Shown in pieces: positions 37,078 through 50,056 of a stretch of 64,000 nucleotides of DNA. The first letter of the stretch is position 1. Every line of letters starts with the position of its first letter. The DNA is taken from contig CM042091.1 of the NCBI GenBank assembly GCA_023512835.1, forward strand, positions 4,821,079 through 4,885,078. The letters are read 5' to 3'. The stretch is from Taxillus chinensis. Taxonomy: Eukaryota > Streptophyta > Magnoliopsida > Santalales > Loranthaceae. A model generated the notes under the pieces. That model ran no database searches, was not told where the DNA came from, and saw only the letters and a list, made by a program, of their open reading frames with translations. Made by a program: the position numbers and the translations under genes.

Positions 37078-37970
37078 ATGCTGCGATGGGTCTCAAAGAA
37101 GGAAATATTCCGCCCTCTGTCACTGTGTTGGCCTCCCAGTCTCGGCCGCCGCAGAGGTTTCTGCAACCAATCGCCGCCGAGAAGAGCGGTTATGAGCTTC
37201 GGAGACGGCAGCCACGGCGCGCTGGGCCTGACCTCATTGGGCGGCGACGCCTACGAGCCCACTCGCGTCCCAGGGCTTCCCTCCGACGTCTCCTCCGTCA
37301 GCGCCGGCCACTATCACTCTCTCGCCGTTACCGCCAGCGGAGAGGTCTGGGCCTGGGGTAGAAATTCTGAAGCCCAACTCGGCCGAGACCTCCTTGCTTC
37401 CAGCCCCAGGTGGCTCCTCTCTCCCTCTTCAACAACCCTTTTGTTGCTTTCATTTCTATGATCAGATGACCCATATTTTATTTTGGGGCCTTGGAAGCAA
37501 ATTGGATAAATTATTTAAAAATATATATATAAAATTTTCCAATGGTCTTGAGACACCCCACAGATTTAACCAAGTTTAAGGGTGCCTACCAAAGCATTGA
37601 AATGCAATAATTACAAATTTTACAAAATATGTAAGAATAGTATAAGTGCGATATAATTGTTTGTGGCATGCTCATATCACTATGTCAAGTCACTGTTTTT
37701 GTGTTTTTTAATCGGAATTAATGAAGTAAGGGTGAACCTTAGCGCATATTGGCCCCGGGTTGGAGCTTTCTCATACAATTAATTAATTACTTGTGTGAGA
37801 AGGTAACGTCCATATTAACCCGTGGCCCGATCCTCGCATGTCAGAGCTTTGTGCACTGGATTTGTCCTTTTAATCGGAATTAATGAAGTAAAGGTTTATA
37901 ACTAATATGCCTGATGGGAGATATGATTTCTCTGTGTTGTTAAATAGTGAAAACCTACCTGTGTGTTTGC

Positions 37971-38002
<32 letters not shown>

Positions 38003-39520
38003 TGATGAAGTAATTTGCATATACACAAGGAGATTTCGCTTTCATATTTCTCTTTTACGTGTGCTTTGGTAATATGATTCAAGACGAATGAATGAGGTAT
38101 TTTTATGTACCCCTTCAACTAGTGTCTGAGGTTGTAAAATTGTGGCTAAAATCTGAGGTTGGTTTAGTGCAAAGAATTCGTGGAATGTGCCAACAAAGGT
38201 TGAAGGATTGGATCAAGTAAAAGTCCATGCTGCATTTGCTTCTGGGGTCATTTCTGCTGCCATAGGAGATGATGGCTCCTTGTGGGTGTGGGGGAGTTCA
38301 AAGCGCGGACAACTCGGTATTGGAGAAGGGATAACAAATACCATTGTGCCTTCCAGGGTTGAAGCATTAGCAGCCCAAAAGATTGTCAAGGTGGTCTCCT
38401 TATCATGCTTAAGGTAGAGATGTGTTAATGCATATTAACTGATGTTTAATTAACTGATGGAAAATTAACTCAAACACTAATACTCTGACAGGTATCACTT
38501 GGTTGGGGGCATTCCCTTGCGCTAACTGAGGATGGGAAATTGTTTGGCTGGGGCTATTCAGGTGAAGGTAGGTTAGGACAGATTGGAAGAGCCCTGGAGA
38601 CATCTGTACCAACTTCTGGTGCTGGTTTATACGCTGGCCCCCAACAAATCTCAAGTTCAACTCTTGAAATTGCAGAGAGTTTAGTCTTGGAATCAATGGA
38701 GAGGGAAAAGAACATGCCAATTATCTGGGAGCCCTCCTTATTGGAAGAATTTTATGGCATCAAAGTTGTAGACATTGCCTGTGGGCTTGACCATTCCCTT
38801 GTTCTTTGCTGTAAGTACAAGTTAAGAGCTTGTTTGTGCATCTAAGATATGACTAAGGGTTGGATTTGGTTTGAGGAAAATGGGGAGGGAGGGTGGATAG
38901 GGGATGAACCATGAACATCATATTGGAGATTAGAGCAGATGGCCTGTCCTATTCCCTTCCTTCTCTTCCTGTTCTTTCAATCTGAAGAAGCCCTTGGTAT
39001 TTCTTGTATGTAAATTATGTTTTTCTAAATTTCAGGTGATGGTACTTTGTTTAGTGGTGGAAACAATATATATGGCCAACTGGGCAGAGAAACAAAAGAA
39101 TATGGAATACTCCCGCTTGCGATAAACCTCCATCCCATGTCTGTATCATCAGGTCTTGGCCATTCGTTTGCAATATGCCAAGCTGGTGCCGCAGAGGTCA
39201 TTGAAGGTGCCATGAGCATTGCCTCATGGGGTTGGAATCAGAATTATCAGCTTGGAAGATTGGGACGCGAGGACCAGCCCTCTGTGGTTGAAGGGTTGGA
39301 AGGGGAAATACCTTCCTTGGTGTCAGGTGGGCGTGTGCATTCCATTGCTCTTACATCAAAGAAGCAGGTGTGGACTTGGGGCTGTGGAAAGAATGGCAGG
39401 CTTGGATTAGGGTACTCTGCTGATGAAGTTGAGCCTTGCTTGCTTGAATCCTTGGAGGATGTTGAGGTTCTGCAAGCGGTGTCAGGTTTTGACCATAATC
39501 TAATATTGGTTGCTGAATAG
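37078..39520 (+). CDS. RCC1-repeat (beta-propeller) family protein
   Basis: Four exons join in frame: 37078-37409, 38168-38390, 38492-38810 and 39036-39520, total 1359 nt, 452 residues. The donors are GTGGCT, GTGGTC and GTAAGT, and the acceptors GGTTTAG, CTGACAG and TTTCAG. Repeated blade motifs run throughout: MSFGDGSHGALGL, GHYHSLAVT, WAWGRNSEAQLGRDLL, GSLWVWGSSKRGQLGIGEG, WGHSLALTEDGKLFGWGYS, WGCGKNGRLGLG, and a C-terminal VSGFDHNLILVAE. This order resembles a conserved plant RCC1 protein (Arabidopsis At3g02300-like, from memory). RCC1 propellers act as binding scaffolds or guanine-exchange factors, and the partner here is unknown. I start at the ATG at 37078. It adds an Arg-rich leader that could target an organelle. 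An alternative ATG at 37192 begins at MSFGDG. An inverted fragment of exon and intron 1 lies at 29.8-30.3 kb. Confidence 0.88.
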
Positions 39521-39529
39521 TGTATCTTG

Positions 39530-40625
39530 AACTGCGTGGCTCATTTGATAGATTTTGCTTTTTTGCTCCTTTTTCTTTGTTTTTTTTGTTTCGTTTTTTC
39601 TTTTTTGGTGTATGCCTCTTTTTTGTGGTTAGTGGAATATCTGCTCATGTAGCGTTGATTATGACACATTGTTATTCAATTTCCAATATTGTGGCATGTC
39701 ACGCTGCTTGCCTCTTAATTTTCAGCTTTTGAACACAATAGAACTTGATGCTAGAGAAGACTGGAAAGATTCATTTTTTGGAACTTGCAAATGTAATCAT
39801 CAAATCTTTACCTCGAGTAATAGGGTCACTTTTCCCCATATAATCCATTCCGATTCTCGAGAAAATCTGATGGCATTGCAAAGGCGGTTTTAGATGGCCT
39901 ATACTGTTGATTAGAGTATAGTCTCTTTACGTCCAGTACAGCTCCCTCTGGAATGTATACAAGCATATGATGGCTACGGGACTGATGCTTTGGAGCAATA
40001 AGGAATAGTGAACGCTCTACTACACAGAATGATACACAGAATGATACAGAGATTGAATCCTGAGATTGTTCCAAGGTGTGAGATTATTCTGATTGAGAAT
40101 TTTTAATTGCAATTTATAAGTTTTCAGCTGGAGAAGACATGAGATATTGAGTGTGCGAGCATAGACAAGCTTTTTGGCATTCAAAGATAAGAGCAGGTGT
40201 ACATCTATTACTCGATCTTGGCTGAGTCATATACACAAATATAACGCCTCATTATAACCAAATTTGCATAAGAAACCACAAAATGCAGGTAGTTCAGCTG
40301 TGAAGTTTTTGTTGGATGTTGGGAAAAACTGCAATTTTTCAATGATGAATACGACAAGAGCAAAGCGCCGATAGTGTGTAAAGCGCATGTGAAATGGGTA
40401 AGGAGGAAAATAAGTGTGGAGGAAGAAGAAGGTGAGCACATTGCCTTCGCTCAAAAAGTGATTTACATTAGTCCCGTATATGATTTTTGCACGATAGTGG
40501 GTGAGTTGATAATTTATTTGGTTCTGAAACTCCTGATGGCTGATGCTACGAGGAGAAGCGTGGTTGTAGACACATCTTTCATGTTAGGAGACAGGAAAGA
40601 ACAAGAGATCTATAATGAGCCGAAG
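39530..40625. other. 3' flanks of the convergent RCC1 and KLCR genes
   Basis: The two genes converge, with stops 1.1 kb apart. Contents are T-rich DNA after the RCC1 stop and mixed sequence with no convincing coding frame. The open frames at 40208-40898 are antisense or untranslated sequence of KLCR. Confidence 0.6.
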
Positions 40626-40633
40626 TGTGATGG

Positions 40634-42763
40634 TCATGGTCGGGAAATAATAATTTCGGACTGCCTCTTTGATCCTTCTATCCTCTTCCCCAGAGACATG
40701 GAACCGAAGAGATTTCCAAGAGATTTCGCTTTCCTGCTTTGCGATCTGCCTGCTTCTCTCAACAACTGGGTAAGCCTTTTCTTCTCCTCATCCACTATGG
40801 GGTCTGCAGTTCCCAGCTGTTCTTCCCTAACCCTAACGATATGTTCCAATATCTCAATTGCATCCTCCACTCTGTGCCAAAACCCACAACTTCTTTGATT
40901 AATCTTACCATGTAACATGAGTACTTAAAATTTAGCAGAAAAAACTTACCTTCCCAGGGCATCATAAGCTGCGGCAAGATTGTTGCACACCCTAAGAGTA
41001 TCCTTATGGCATGCCCCGAATTCCCTCTGCATCACATCTCGTGCTTCTTCAAACAAAGCTGCAGCTTCCTCTACCCTGTATAGCTGCAAGCAAGCCAATC
41101 CCATCTGGTTTAGTAGCACCGCAAAGAAGGATGAGTTACTCTCCCCACGGGCCCGAAGCCTCGCCACAGCACTCTCAAATGAGCCTCGAGCCTCCCAATG
41201 CCTGCCAACGGTGTAGAACATCACCCCCATTTGCGCCTCTATCCCAGCAATTGTACTACGATGATAACCACCAGGATTATCCTCCATTATCTTCGCAGCC
41301 CTCCAGAGGAGCCTTGCCCCCTCCTCAGGCCCATTCACAGCCTCATAGATGACTGAGATTTCTATCAACCCAGTGGCAACCTCGTCGGGCATTTTCCCAG
41401 GGCCAGGTTTCATGTATATTCTGATGGCATTCTGGCAATAGGACATGGACTCCCGGAGCTTACCAGTACGATAGTAGAGGTCCGCCAGGCGGGTGAAGAC
41501 TGCGGCAACGGACGGGTGAGTATCTCCATTGGTGGACTTGAGAACTGTGAGGGCCTTGTGGTAAGAGAAGGCAGCCTCCTCAAAGCGGCACAGAGACAAA
41601 TAAATGTTACCAATGCTGACATCTATAGCAGCAACCTCGGTATCATGGCTGCCCTCTGCTATCATTGACATGCTGGCAAGGACTAGGTGCTCCAGGGCGG
41701 ATTCATGGGCACCCTTTGCTTCGCAGATTAGGGCCATAAGGCGGCGATCAACTGCTTCTTCCAGTGAAGCCGGTGCACTATGCTCCCTGTGGATCGCCAG
41801 GGTCTTCTGGCACAAAGTTTCTGCCTCATCAAATCGCATAGCCTGAACATAGGCCTCCGCTAAGTGCCTGCCACAAACAACCATATGCATCTCAGTTGAA
41901 TGATATGTAGACAATTGAATGATCTTTCAAGCAAGTCTGCTCATGTTTTCAATGCTTTGAGAGCCACCCTGTATATACAATTATTCTGAACTTCTTAATA
42001 AGAAAACGCGTTGGTTAACGCCGTACCGTGAAAATTTAGGCTAAACCCAAATGAGAGAAACAACAACAAAAACAATACGAGGAGCATGCATGAGACAGAC
42101 AGCACCCAAATGTAATATGCATTGCCTGGAAGTCTCTGCAACTCTGGGGTGGGTGTCGCCCAGTGCTTCTACCTGGATCTTTAAACCCGACTCGTAAGAC
42201 GAAATGGAGCGACCCAGCTCGCCCATCATGGACCGGGCGTCCCCGAGCAGCATGTACCCGGAAGTTGCTGCGAGGGCGTGATCCGTCCCTGTTGCCGCGT
42301 CCACCACCTCAACCGCCCTCTCCAGGACCGGAACCGCCTCCTCCAGCCTCCCCATGCTGCAGTAAATCGCCCCCACCGCCTGCAGGCTCGCCGCCAACTC
42401 CAAGCTCCGGTCGCCCCGACCCGCTAGGCGCTCCGACTCGAACCATCGGGACGCTTGGATAGCATAATCCAGAGCCCTGTTCGGGCTATCCCCAGACAGT
42501 ATGGTACCTCGGGCCAGCTCCAGCAGGCGTGGGCCCGGATCAGGATTGTTCACAGGCTGTTCATGGTGGCCATCATCAGACATAATGTCAGAAGCCTGCT
42601 CCCCCCATTTTGGCGGCGACGGCAGAAGCAGAGGCGGCGGAGTTCTCCATCCAGCACTCGAAGCTGTGGGCGTAGTGGCGGCGCTGGGGCTGTGTTTTGG
42701 GGGACGGAAAGCTAAACGTGGAGGCGTGGCGGTGGCTTCGGGTGGGCTTTTGAGGCCGGGCAT
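40634..42763 (-). CDS. Kinesin-light-chain-related TPR protein (KLCR/CMU type)
   Basis: Three exons join in frame: 42763-42126, 41867-40950 and 40871-40634, total 1794 nt, 597 residues. The start MPGLKSPPEATATPPRLAFR matches the usual plant KLCR opening, so I prefer it to the ATG at 42865. After a Pro/Ser/Thr-rich N-terminus (to about residue 90) come tandem tetratricopeptide repeats covering most of exons 1 and 2. Examples are LELAASLQAVGAIYCSMGRL, AAIDVSIGNIYLSLCRFEEA and LLNQMGLACLQLYRVEEA. A basic tail containing KAKSLGNLFGSMSLGKR follows. Plant KLCR proteins link cellulose synthase guidance and IQD scaffolds to cortical microtubules. Intron 1 uses a GC donor (CCAG|GCAATG), and intron 2 is GT-AG. 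Part of exon 1 was copied into copy B at 30.5 kb. Confidence 0.92.
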
Positions 42764-42849
42764 TGCCGTGGGACGGAAAACCGATTTGAGGGAGTGACGA
42801 GTGAGGAAGATTATTATTATTATTTGTTTTGCTTTGTTTTGGGGTGTTG

Positions 42850-43075
42850 GTAAAAAAAAAAACATATAAATATATTAAGAGAGTACGAGTGGGAGTGGGA
42901 GTGGGAGTGAGTGGGAGATTAAAGATGTTATTTATGGAGCATCATGTAGGGAGGGGAAGGGGGGAGGGAGGGTTGCTTGGAGTAGACTCAAATCTCCATC
43001 AATCATAATTGACTACTTTTTATTTAAGCTGAGATGGGGATGGGGATGGGGATGGGGATGGGGAATAAAAAGCGG
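42850..43075. repeat. G-rich direct repeats upstream of KLCR
   Basis: GGGAGT hexamers repeat at about 42888-42915, and five GGGGAT hexamers at about 43030-43062, in what is probably the KLCR promoter or leader. Four or more G-runs in a row could form a quadruplex. Confidence 0.8.
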
Positions 43076-43249
43076 TGAGATGAGACTCTGAGATGAGAGT
43101 AAAAGTGGGGATGCACGCAATCCAGCTGTGTGTGTCTCATCTGACATCTCATGTTTTGATTATGTCAGTTAACAAGTGCGATCGGAGCTGGGACTTGGAG
43201 TTCCATGCGTTCGCATAGTATGCTAGTTTTAGGGGTAGACAGGGATTAT

Positions 43250-44420
43250 CGGGTCCGAGACATTATTGTAAAATGGTAAAAGAACATCTTAAAAAATTAT
43301 TAAAATTTAAAAAATAATTAATATCATATTAATATTTAAATAATAAAAATAATAATGTTTCTAGACCTGTTTCCTTTGTACCCCCCCCCCCCCCTAAAAA
43401 TTCTTCCCAAATCACAAAGCTTGATGCGTGGTATCTTTAACCAGTGGCGGAGCCAGCCACAGCCCATGGCTTCCCCTCATTATATATATATATATACACA
43501 CACACACTAACACACACACACACCCGTTGATCTTCAACAGGGTATATATATTTTTGTTACTATTGGTGTTGTAACGAAATGATATTAGGGGCTAATAGTG
43601 GAGTTGGTAGTTATCACTATTGGCATGGTATTACTACTGGCCCCTGAAGCTAATATTAGTATTACTGGTAATAGTAATACCAATAGTGGATATTACCCTG
43701 ATAGTTACTATTGGTTGTATATATAATTATTTATAAAACTTTAATATATATATTATTATAGAATAGTTTATCAAAATTTAATATTCGAATACTCTCATTT
43801 TTTAGTTTTATTGATTTTTCAATCAAAGCCTTTATTATGACTACTGAAATAAATTCTTTCAATTTTATAAAAAATATATATAGCTTAAGGATAAATATTT
43901 CTAATCTTATAAAACAAAATCATTTATTCTTAGCCCGGATTAGATTTGTTTTGTAATTTCTCTCGTTCTTACTCTTTCACCCACGCCGGTCGGCTGGACA
44001 GCACACAACTTCCACCGTCAACAAATCTCTAACACCAACCTATTTCTAGTTTGGCAGCAACCTCCCTGAAAATTGGCTGCCTTCAATCCAAGACAGGCCC
44101 GAACCTGCATCCACCCACGCTTCTGCCTCCACACGCTCGAAGCCGGCCGGCCGTCACAACCGTTGCACCGAACCGGCCCCAGGAGCTCACTCCATCCATC
44201 AAAGTCCTTTAAATGTAATGCATTGTAAATGCATATGATAATAACTCTTAATATATGATATATAAACTCATATAATTCAAATTTGAATCATTAAAATTTA
44301 TATTTAATGATTAAAATTTAATTTTTATTTAAGTATAATAATTAACTGTAACAAAATTACAGTTAAATAAATTTAACTGTGAACGTGCATGCTGTTTATA
44401 TTACATAAAATAAAAGAGAG
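43250..44420. other. Intergenic repeats between KLCR and the downstream spacer
   Basis: No gene. A C14 run at 43381-43394. A transposon-end-like motif CAGTGGCGGAGCCAGCC at about 43441-43458, followed by (TA)n(CA)n. An internally repetitive ATAGTGG/GGTATTACTA block at 43560-43735. A GC-richer patch at 43970-44210 without a recognisable protein. Confidence 0.5.
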
Positions 44421-44423
44421 TTT

Positions 44424-44760
44424 TGAGGTTGGCTTGGTCTTCGTAAGTGAGTCGTGCCGAGTTCAAACCGAGCTTATACAATAATTGAGTTAAGCGATTC
44501 AAACTTATATAGTAATCGAGTCGAACTTATACAGTGACAAGTTCAAATCGAACTTAATTGAACGGGTATCGAATGAACTGTCAAGTGTTACTTATTTAAA
44601 ATTATATGTTCAATAAATTTATAAACGATCTAAATTAAGTCAAGTCGAGAAATTATATAGAAATCGAACCAAACTTAAACAATAATAAGTTATATAATAT
44701 CGAACTCAAGCTAGAATCCAATTTAATCGATGGAGCGATCTATCATTGAGTGTTCCAGCT
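44424..44760. repeat. Internally repetitive element (CGAGCTTATACAAT-type units)
   Basis: Units like GAGCTTATACAATAATTGAG, with variants, recur at about 44466, 44500, 44525 and 44655, giving a ladder of related 30-60 bp pieces. Probably an old non-autonomous repeat. The family is not recognised. Confidence 0.45.
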
Positions 44761-44764
44761 TGCC

Positions 44765-47105
44765 AGAGATCATGAGGTTGGCGTGTCATATTTAATACAA
44801 CTCCTTGACCTCTCTTACTTTAGTGTTGCCAAGGTGGTGATCAGAGTCAATTACTCAATTCACGTTGCGGGAGTGATGAGTGCCGTGCGCGTGCGTGCTT
44901 CATTTAATAAAGAAATTCCTGCTTTCCTGTCTGACTCTGAATGCGTGCATGTTTAACAACTTCTGAATTTTCAATTCGTCATATCATATACTCTCACTTT
45001 TTTTTTTATAAAACATACTAGCTGAATTATGGCGTCGCTTACCACTTAAAGTCAAGGGAAATTTTATTCAAAATTAAGATTGATAACACAACAAGTTCAA
45101 AAAATTATACTATGGAATTAAAGTCGAGAAATATCACATGTAATTAACACTAAAATAATATTGGAAATATAACAATGACTATATATTCATAAAAATTATA
45201 AAATTTCTAACTTTTATCATTGCAATTATTTTTATTTTAAATAATGTGTCAAAGGAAAGAAAAATAAATTATAGAACTTAACTCATTTGGCTTCAAATCC
45301 GTAATTGCATTACATAATTTCTAACAAATTCAACCACCTATATGATAGAAAACGACTACCATTCTTTTAACTATCTTCATATCTTTTTTAACGACCTTAT
45401 TTGACATCTTCTAATCGCACTATCTTGCTCTAGTATGATGTTCTTCTATGCCAACTCTGACCTATATGATGAGGTCATCGGCGGCCAATCGTAGATTATC
45501 AACTTGGCTGTGGGATTGTTATTATTTAAACCCTCTTCAATGATTGCCATGAATATATATTGAACACATACAACTAGAAATAAAAATATTAAACATACAA
45601 AATTGCCCACAAATATTTAAAATACACATATTAGTGAGTACTGAAAAATAATAATAAATACTTATATAATTAGTTAAATTCATGTATGATAATTTATTAT
45701 TTTAAAAAAAATAAAAAAAAATGGGCACAAAATAAAATAAATAAAATTCTGGAATTATACATCAAAATTTGTTTTGTTAAATTCATGTATGATAATTTAT
45801 TATTTATTTCCTAAATTGTAGTTTCAAAGATGAAAATAATCACAAGGAATAATTACAGGGATCTGCAAAATATAGGGAATTACTTGCAATAATTAGGGAG
45901 ACAAGCAAAAATTGAGATTAAGTGGATGACAAGTCTCTAACTCATGGCAAACATTGTTAATGCTTTAATGCCTGACCAAACAAAAGGTACATTCTTCTAT
46001 CGGACAAGTACTAAAACTTCATTCTTAAATATTTAGTCACATTTTTCATCAAGTCTATCAAAACTATTCAATTGGTCAATCTAAAGCGTCAAAACTATTC
46101 CTTATAAAGCAGTACTAAACTTGTTCATCTAAACTATTCATCCTGCAATTGAAAAGTTTATTCCATAAAAACAAACTCATTAAAGTGTAATCTCTCTTAA
46201 AATAAATAAATATTAAAAATTAATGCCTTTAATGATTATTAAATCAATTAAATTATTCCATTTTAATCCTAGGGTTTGTTTAACATAGGGTACACTTGAA
46301 CTCTGAGTTAGTATAAAGTAATCTATTACCCCTTGCTTCGTAGGCATGGATTTTCTAAAAAAAATGATTGACACTCAGGACAAGCTATGAAAGTTTATAT
46401 ATATTTCTACTGTTTGGCTCATACAAAAAATGCATGGAGAGGATGGAAAAGTATCCTTAGAATTGGTGCACCATTTCCACAGCAAGAAAAAATAATATTG
46501 AATGAACAATAATAAATAAATTAGTTTTTTTCATTGTTGATAACAATGAATAAGAAGTAACAGTAGTAAATTAAATATTTTTAAAAACTATAATAATAAT
46601 TTTTCACCTATTTTCTATAGCAACCAATCACACTATGGAAAAAAAACAAAATCTACTTTATTTCTTTCTATCTATTTTACTTTCGACCTATTTTTCACTT
46701 CTTCTTTTTACCCATTTTTCACACTTTACCAAATAGAGCCTTAAAGATAGACATGGGTAATATTGGGAAAATGTTGTCTCATGCATAATAATTTGCAAAG
46801 TTTATATAAGATATGTTTGGTAGTTGCTCTTTGGGACTATGATATTTGAATTTGTAGAAATATAGAAGCTTTAAAAATAAAGTATATGATACGTATTTAG
46901 TGGTTTAGTTAAAAAAAATCACTTTTTATTTCATTGAGGGGTGAACTTCACACCCAATTATATTAGTAATACTTTAACTTTGTATTAATAGAAAAAAAAA
47001 GGTTAGTTCCAACAATGATTGTCTTTTAGTTTTAGGAGAATTTTGGTGGATAAAATCATTATAATTCATTATGTTATGAAAAAAGTCTTATAGAAATAAG
47101 ATATA
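44765..47105. other. AT-rich intergenic DNA
   Basis: No gene supported. A 33-bp phrase, TTAAATTCATGTATGATAAT onward, occurs twice about 118 bp apart (45673 and 45779). The 68-codon frame at 44750 resembles no family. Confidence 0.5.
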
Positions 47106-47110
47106 TATAA

Positions 47111-47330
47111 GAGCACTCACACTAGCATCAACAAAATTTAGCTATAATTTAACTAAATAGTTACCTTTTATAAATTATAGCTATTGTAATTTTTTAGCAT
47201 GAAATAGTGGGCTCAGTATTTTAACTCCTCCCTTTCCCCGCAACCCGCACAAGTCCCCCTATCGTGTTCTCCTCCCCTGCCACGCCCGCACAAGTCTCTC
47301 CCTGTGTTCCCCCACAAGTCTCGCCCGCAC

Positions 47331-47372
<42 letters not shown>

Positions 47373-48370
47373 CCCTTACATTCTGGGCTGAGCGCTATGT
47401 TTACCTTCCTCCCCCCCCCGCCCCCCCCAACACCCACAGGGCTAGCGGTAGCAAGATTGACGACACGGCTTGGTCATCGCCGGAATTAGTCGGCGTCATC
47501 GTTGTCGAAACCGGAGACAGAAACACCCTACGACACTGTATGTATGTCGCTCAACAGCTGCTTCTGGCCTCTACGAAAGCAATCGTTGGAGAACTCCCAT
47601 CAGTCGGGTATGACCTTGTGAAACCTCTGGCACACAATAAAGATCGTAGGAGAAGTAGTTGTGTTTGAAATGCTTGGGATGCAAGTCCCTAGCGAAGATC
47701 GCAACCACAAACGCAGTCTCGAATCGCATGGAAACGCATCTCCTGGAGATCAACTTGATCTCGGCGCAGGGCCTGAAGCCCATCGCGGGCTGTGGGATGC
47801 AAACCTACGCGATCGCCTGGGTCGACCAGGACACGAAGCTCTGGACCCGGGTCGACCGGATCGGTGGTGGGAACCCCACCGACAAGTTCATCTTCCGGGT
47901 CACCCCCGACTTCCTCGCCATCGTGGCAGCGATGGTGGTTCCTAGGTCATCCACGAGATGACGTTGTCTACTGTGGGATCATCCACCAAGTTGTATGTTT
48001 TGGTTAGAAATTGAATCGGGAGAGGCCTCTGTGACTCTCTCCCCGGATCAGACGTTGATTCCGCCCGCCCCCCCCCCCCCCCCGCTACCCCCCTCACAAC
48101 CGAAACCATCCCGCTCGTTGAGGATGGTTGAAGGATGCCGATCGGATTCGAGTGAAGCGACAACTGAAGGGGGAAAAAGGCACTCATTGAGGACGATACG
48201 AACAAGGTAGAGAGGCGTTTAGCGCGCATGGCTCGCCAAATTTGGCGAGCGATTTGAAGAATCATCAAATTCTCTGTAGCAGTAGAGAGCCGGCTGTAAA
48301 TATGTTTTTTTGTGTTTTGCTACTCTTTGGCTATTTTTTAACATTTAGCGAGCGGGATGTGAGTGCTCTA
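47111..48370. mobile_element. Pack-type Tourist/Harbinger element carrying gene fragments
   Basis: The ends are inverted: left GAGCACTCACACTAGC, right GGGATGTGAGTGCTC. TAA is duplicated outside both ends (47108-47110 and 48371-48373), the TWA signature of PIF/Harbinger insertion. Both ends continue as weaker inverted repeats with TTTAGCTAT and AATAGCCAAA-like pieces. The 1.26-kb interior is GC-rich, unlike the flanks. It holds a (CT)n run (47334-47368), a C2-domain gene fragment and a C-run at about 48068-48082. No transposase is encoded, so movement would need one supplied in trans. Confidence 0.7.
47728..47919 (+). pseudogene. Captured N-terminal fragment of a C2-domain protein
   Basis: From an ATG at 47728 the frame reads METHLLEINLISAQGLKP, then MQTYAIAWVD, then WTRVDRIGGGNPT and DKFIFRVTPDFL. 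This is the first half of a plant C2 domain (SRC2/BAP-like, calcium-dependent membrane binding). The usual WN before DKF is missing, and homology stops after about 64 residues, before the remaining strands of the domain. The frame stays open upstream to 47659. It lies within the Pack-type element and is a captured exon, not a complete gene. Confidence 0.7.
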
Positions 48371-48374
48371 ACAT

Positions 48375-50050
48375 GGCTATGCAATCTTTAGTACACTAAA
48401 TAAATATGTGTTACATTTTTTTCTTTAAAATAATACTTTAGTACTATACCACATTTAATATAAATTAATGGGAATCTGAAAACGTAGGTGCGTATGCAAC
48501 TATGCATGCATGTAAATAATATTTTTTTGGAGGAATATGAATTGATTTTATTGGGCCATCAAACTTTTCAATTTCAAATAATCGGAGGCTGCAGGTATAA
48601 CCGACCGCATATACATACTAACCTATATATAAAAGCTTTGCTTTTTTTAATTTCAAATAACGGGAGTCTGAAAATGTAGGTATAACCATCCGTATATGGT
48701 AGTTGCTTATAAAGATTGAAGTATATATATTAAAGTAAGTTAATAGACTTTATGAATATTTTATTTGTTATTGGTAATAGTAAGATATACTAAAAAAACT
48801 ATTTTTTTTCAATCCGTGTTGAAAAGATTGATAGCCTGTGCCTAAATAATCTTTCACCTCACCGATATATTGATAGATCTGTTACACGCGCATTTATAAT
48901 CTTTCCTCATCCGTACCATAGTTGTAGGCGAAATAGAATTCCAGATAACGTTGAATTCCTTGTTAACTTGCTAGATGATGGCTTGCATTTTTGGTTTTAT
49001 TGCCTAATGTAAATTACAGAGGATAATATGTTATATCACACAAATCTTTATATGCAACAATAAAATGCATACTTCAAACGCTATAATCCAATTGTAAATG
49101 AATATATATATATATATACATACATATATGAAATAACATTTATGTTACTACTGTCAGCTGTAAACAGTTTTTTATTTGACACTACCAACACACTATCAAT
49201 CATGTACAGGTACGGTAATTTCCCGTCAGCAACATATATTCATATTGCTCATATACATATATATAGACCAAATAAGCAGACAAAATTTTCAAATGCCTTA
49301 TTAATGTATTTTTGAGCCAGGCTTGATTTGATGACTCTATTTCTCTCAAACCTGCTAACAATGGCATCGGTGTTTGATATAGGGACATGTTAACGTCGAA
49401 AGATGCTAACAAATACCTTAGCTAACGTCGAGAGATGTATATGTTATCCTGTAAAGCATCTTGTGGGTCTAGTGCAACTGGTAAGATGTACAAGATATTT
49501 CAATATCATCGAGCGAGGATAATAAACCGGTGACGGGGGGGTCTTTGACCATCACTGTGTAATTTGTTTCGTTTAAAGTTGTGATGACTGTGGGTGAGTA
49601 TGACAAACATATTTGAAGGAATGTTTAAAGTAATGGTTTCATTCGTATAGATCATTAGTTCAGTAACTAAATTTCAGAGCTGGGTTTGACACACTGATGA
49701 GAGTTCTACTTCATTGTTTATCAGGACTAATCTCAATTTCTTTGTGCTGAATGTTGATGAGACTGAAGTTTGTTCTGATGATCAATCTGACCTTGTGTAA
49801 TTCCACATTGTGTTTAGGATATCGTCTGCGGATAAAAGTAAGCTTCACGTCTGGCAGAGAGAGGGGGAGGAGGTAAGCAACCCAACTGCTTCTTATTAGT
49901 GAAATTTTATAAATGACGGATTCTTGCATTACTGATTGCATGTATTTACCGTTTTAACAGTACAACAATATCTCATATATCAGCAGTCAATGATACGGGA
50001 TAACAAGGGATTTTCTTAGAAGACAATAATTACTACTTACAATGGCAAAG
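48375..50050. other. Intergenic DNA downstream of the PPOX-like gene
   Basis: No supported gene. Related phrases (GGGAATCTGAAAACGTAGG, ATCGGAGGCTGCAGGTATAA, ACGGGAGTCTGAAAATGTAG) recur at about 48470-48690, suggesting a decayed short tandem repeat. The 70-codon minus frame at 49200-49412 was not recognised. Confidence 0.5.
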
Positions 50051-50056
50051 CAACTG

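Noticed and set aside
40374..40898. 174-residue plus-strand frame
   Set aside because: It is antisense to KLCR exon 3 and its 3' flank, with no recognisable domain.
42769..42865. Upstream ATG extending the KLCR frame by 34 residues
   Set aside because: The extension (MFFFLPTPQNKAKQ and an Ile run) is low complexity, while MPGLKSPPE at 42763 matches the usual start of the family.
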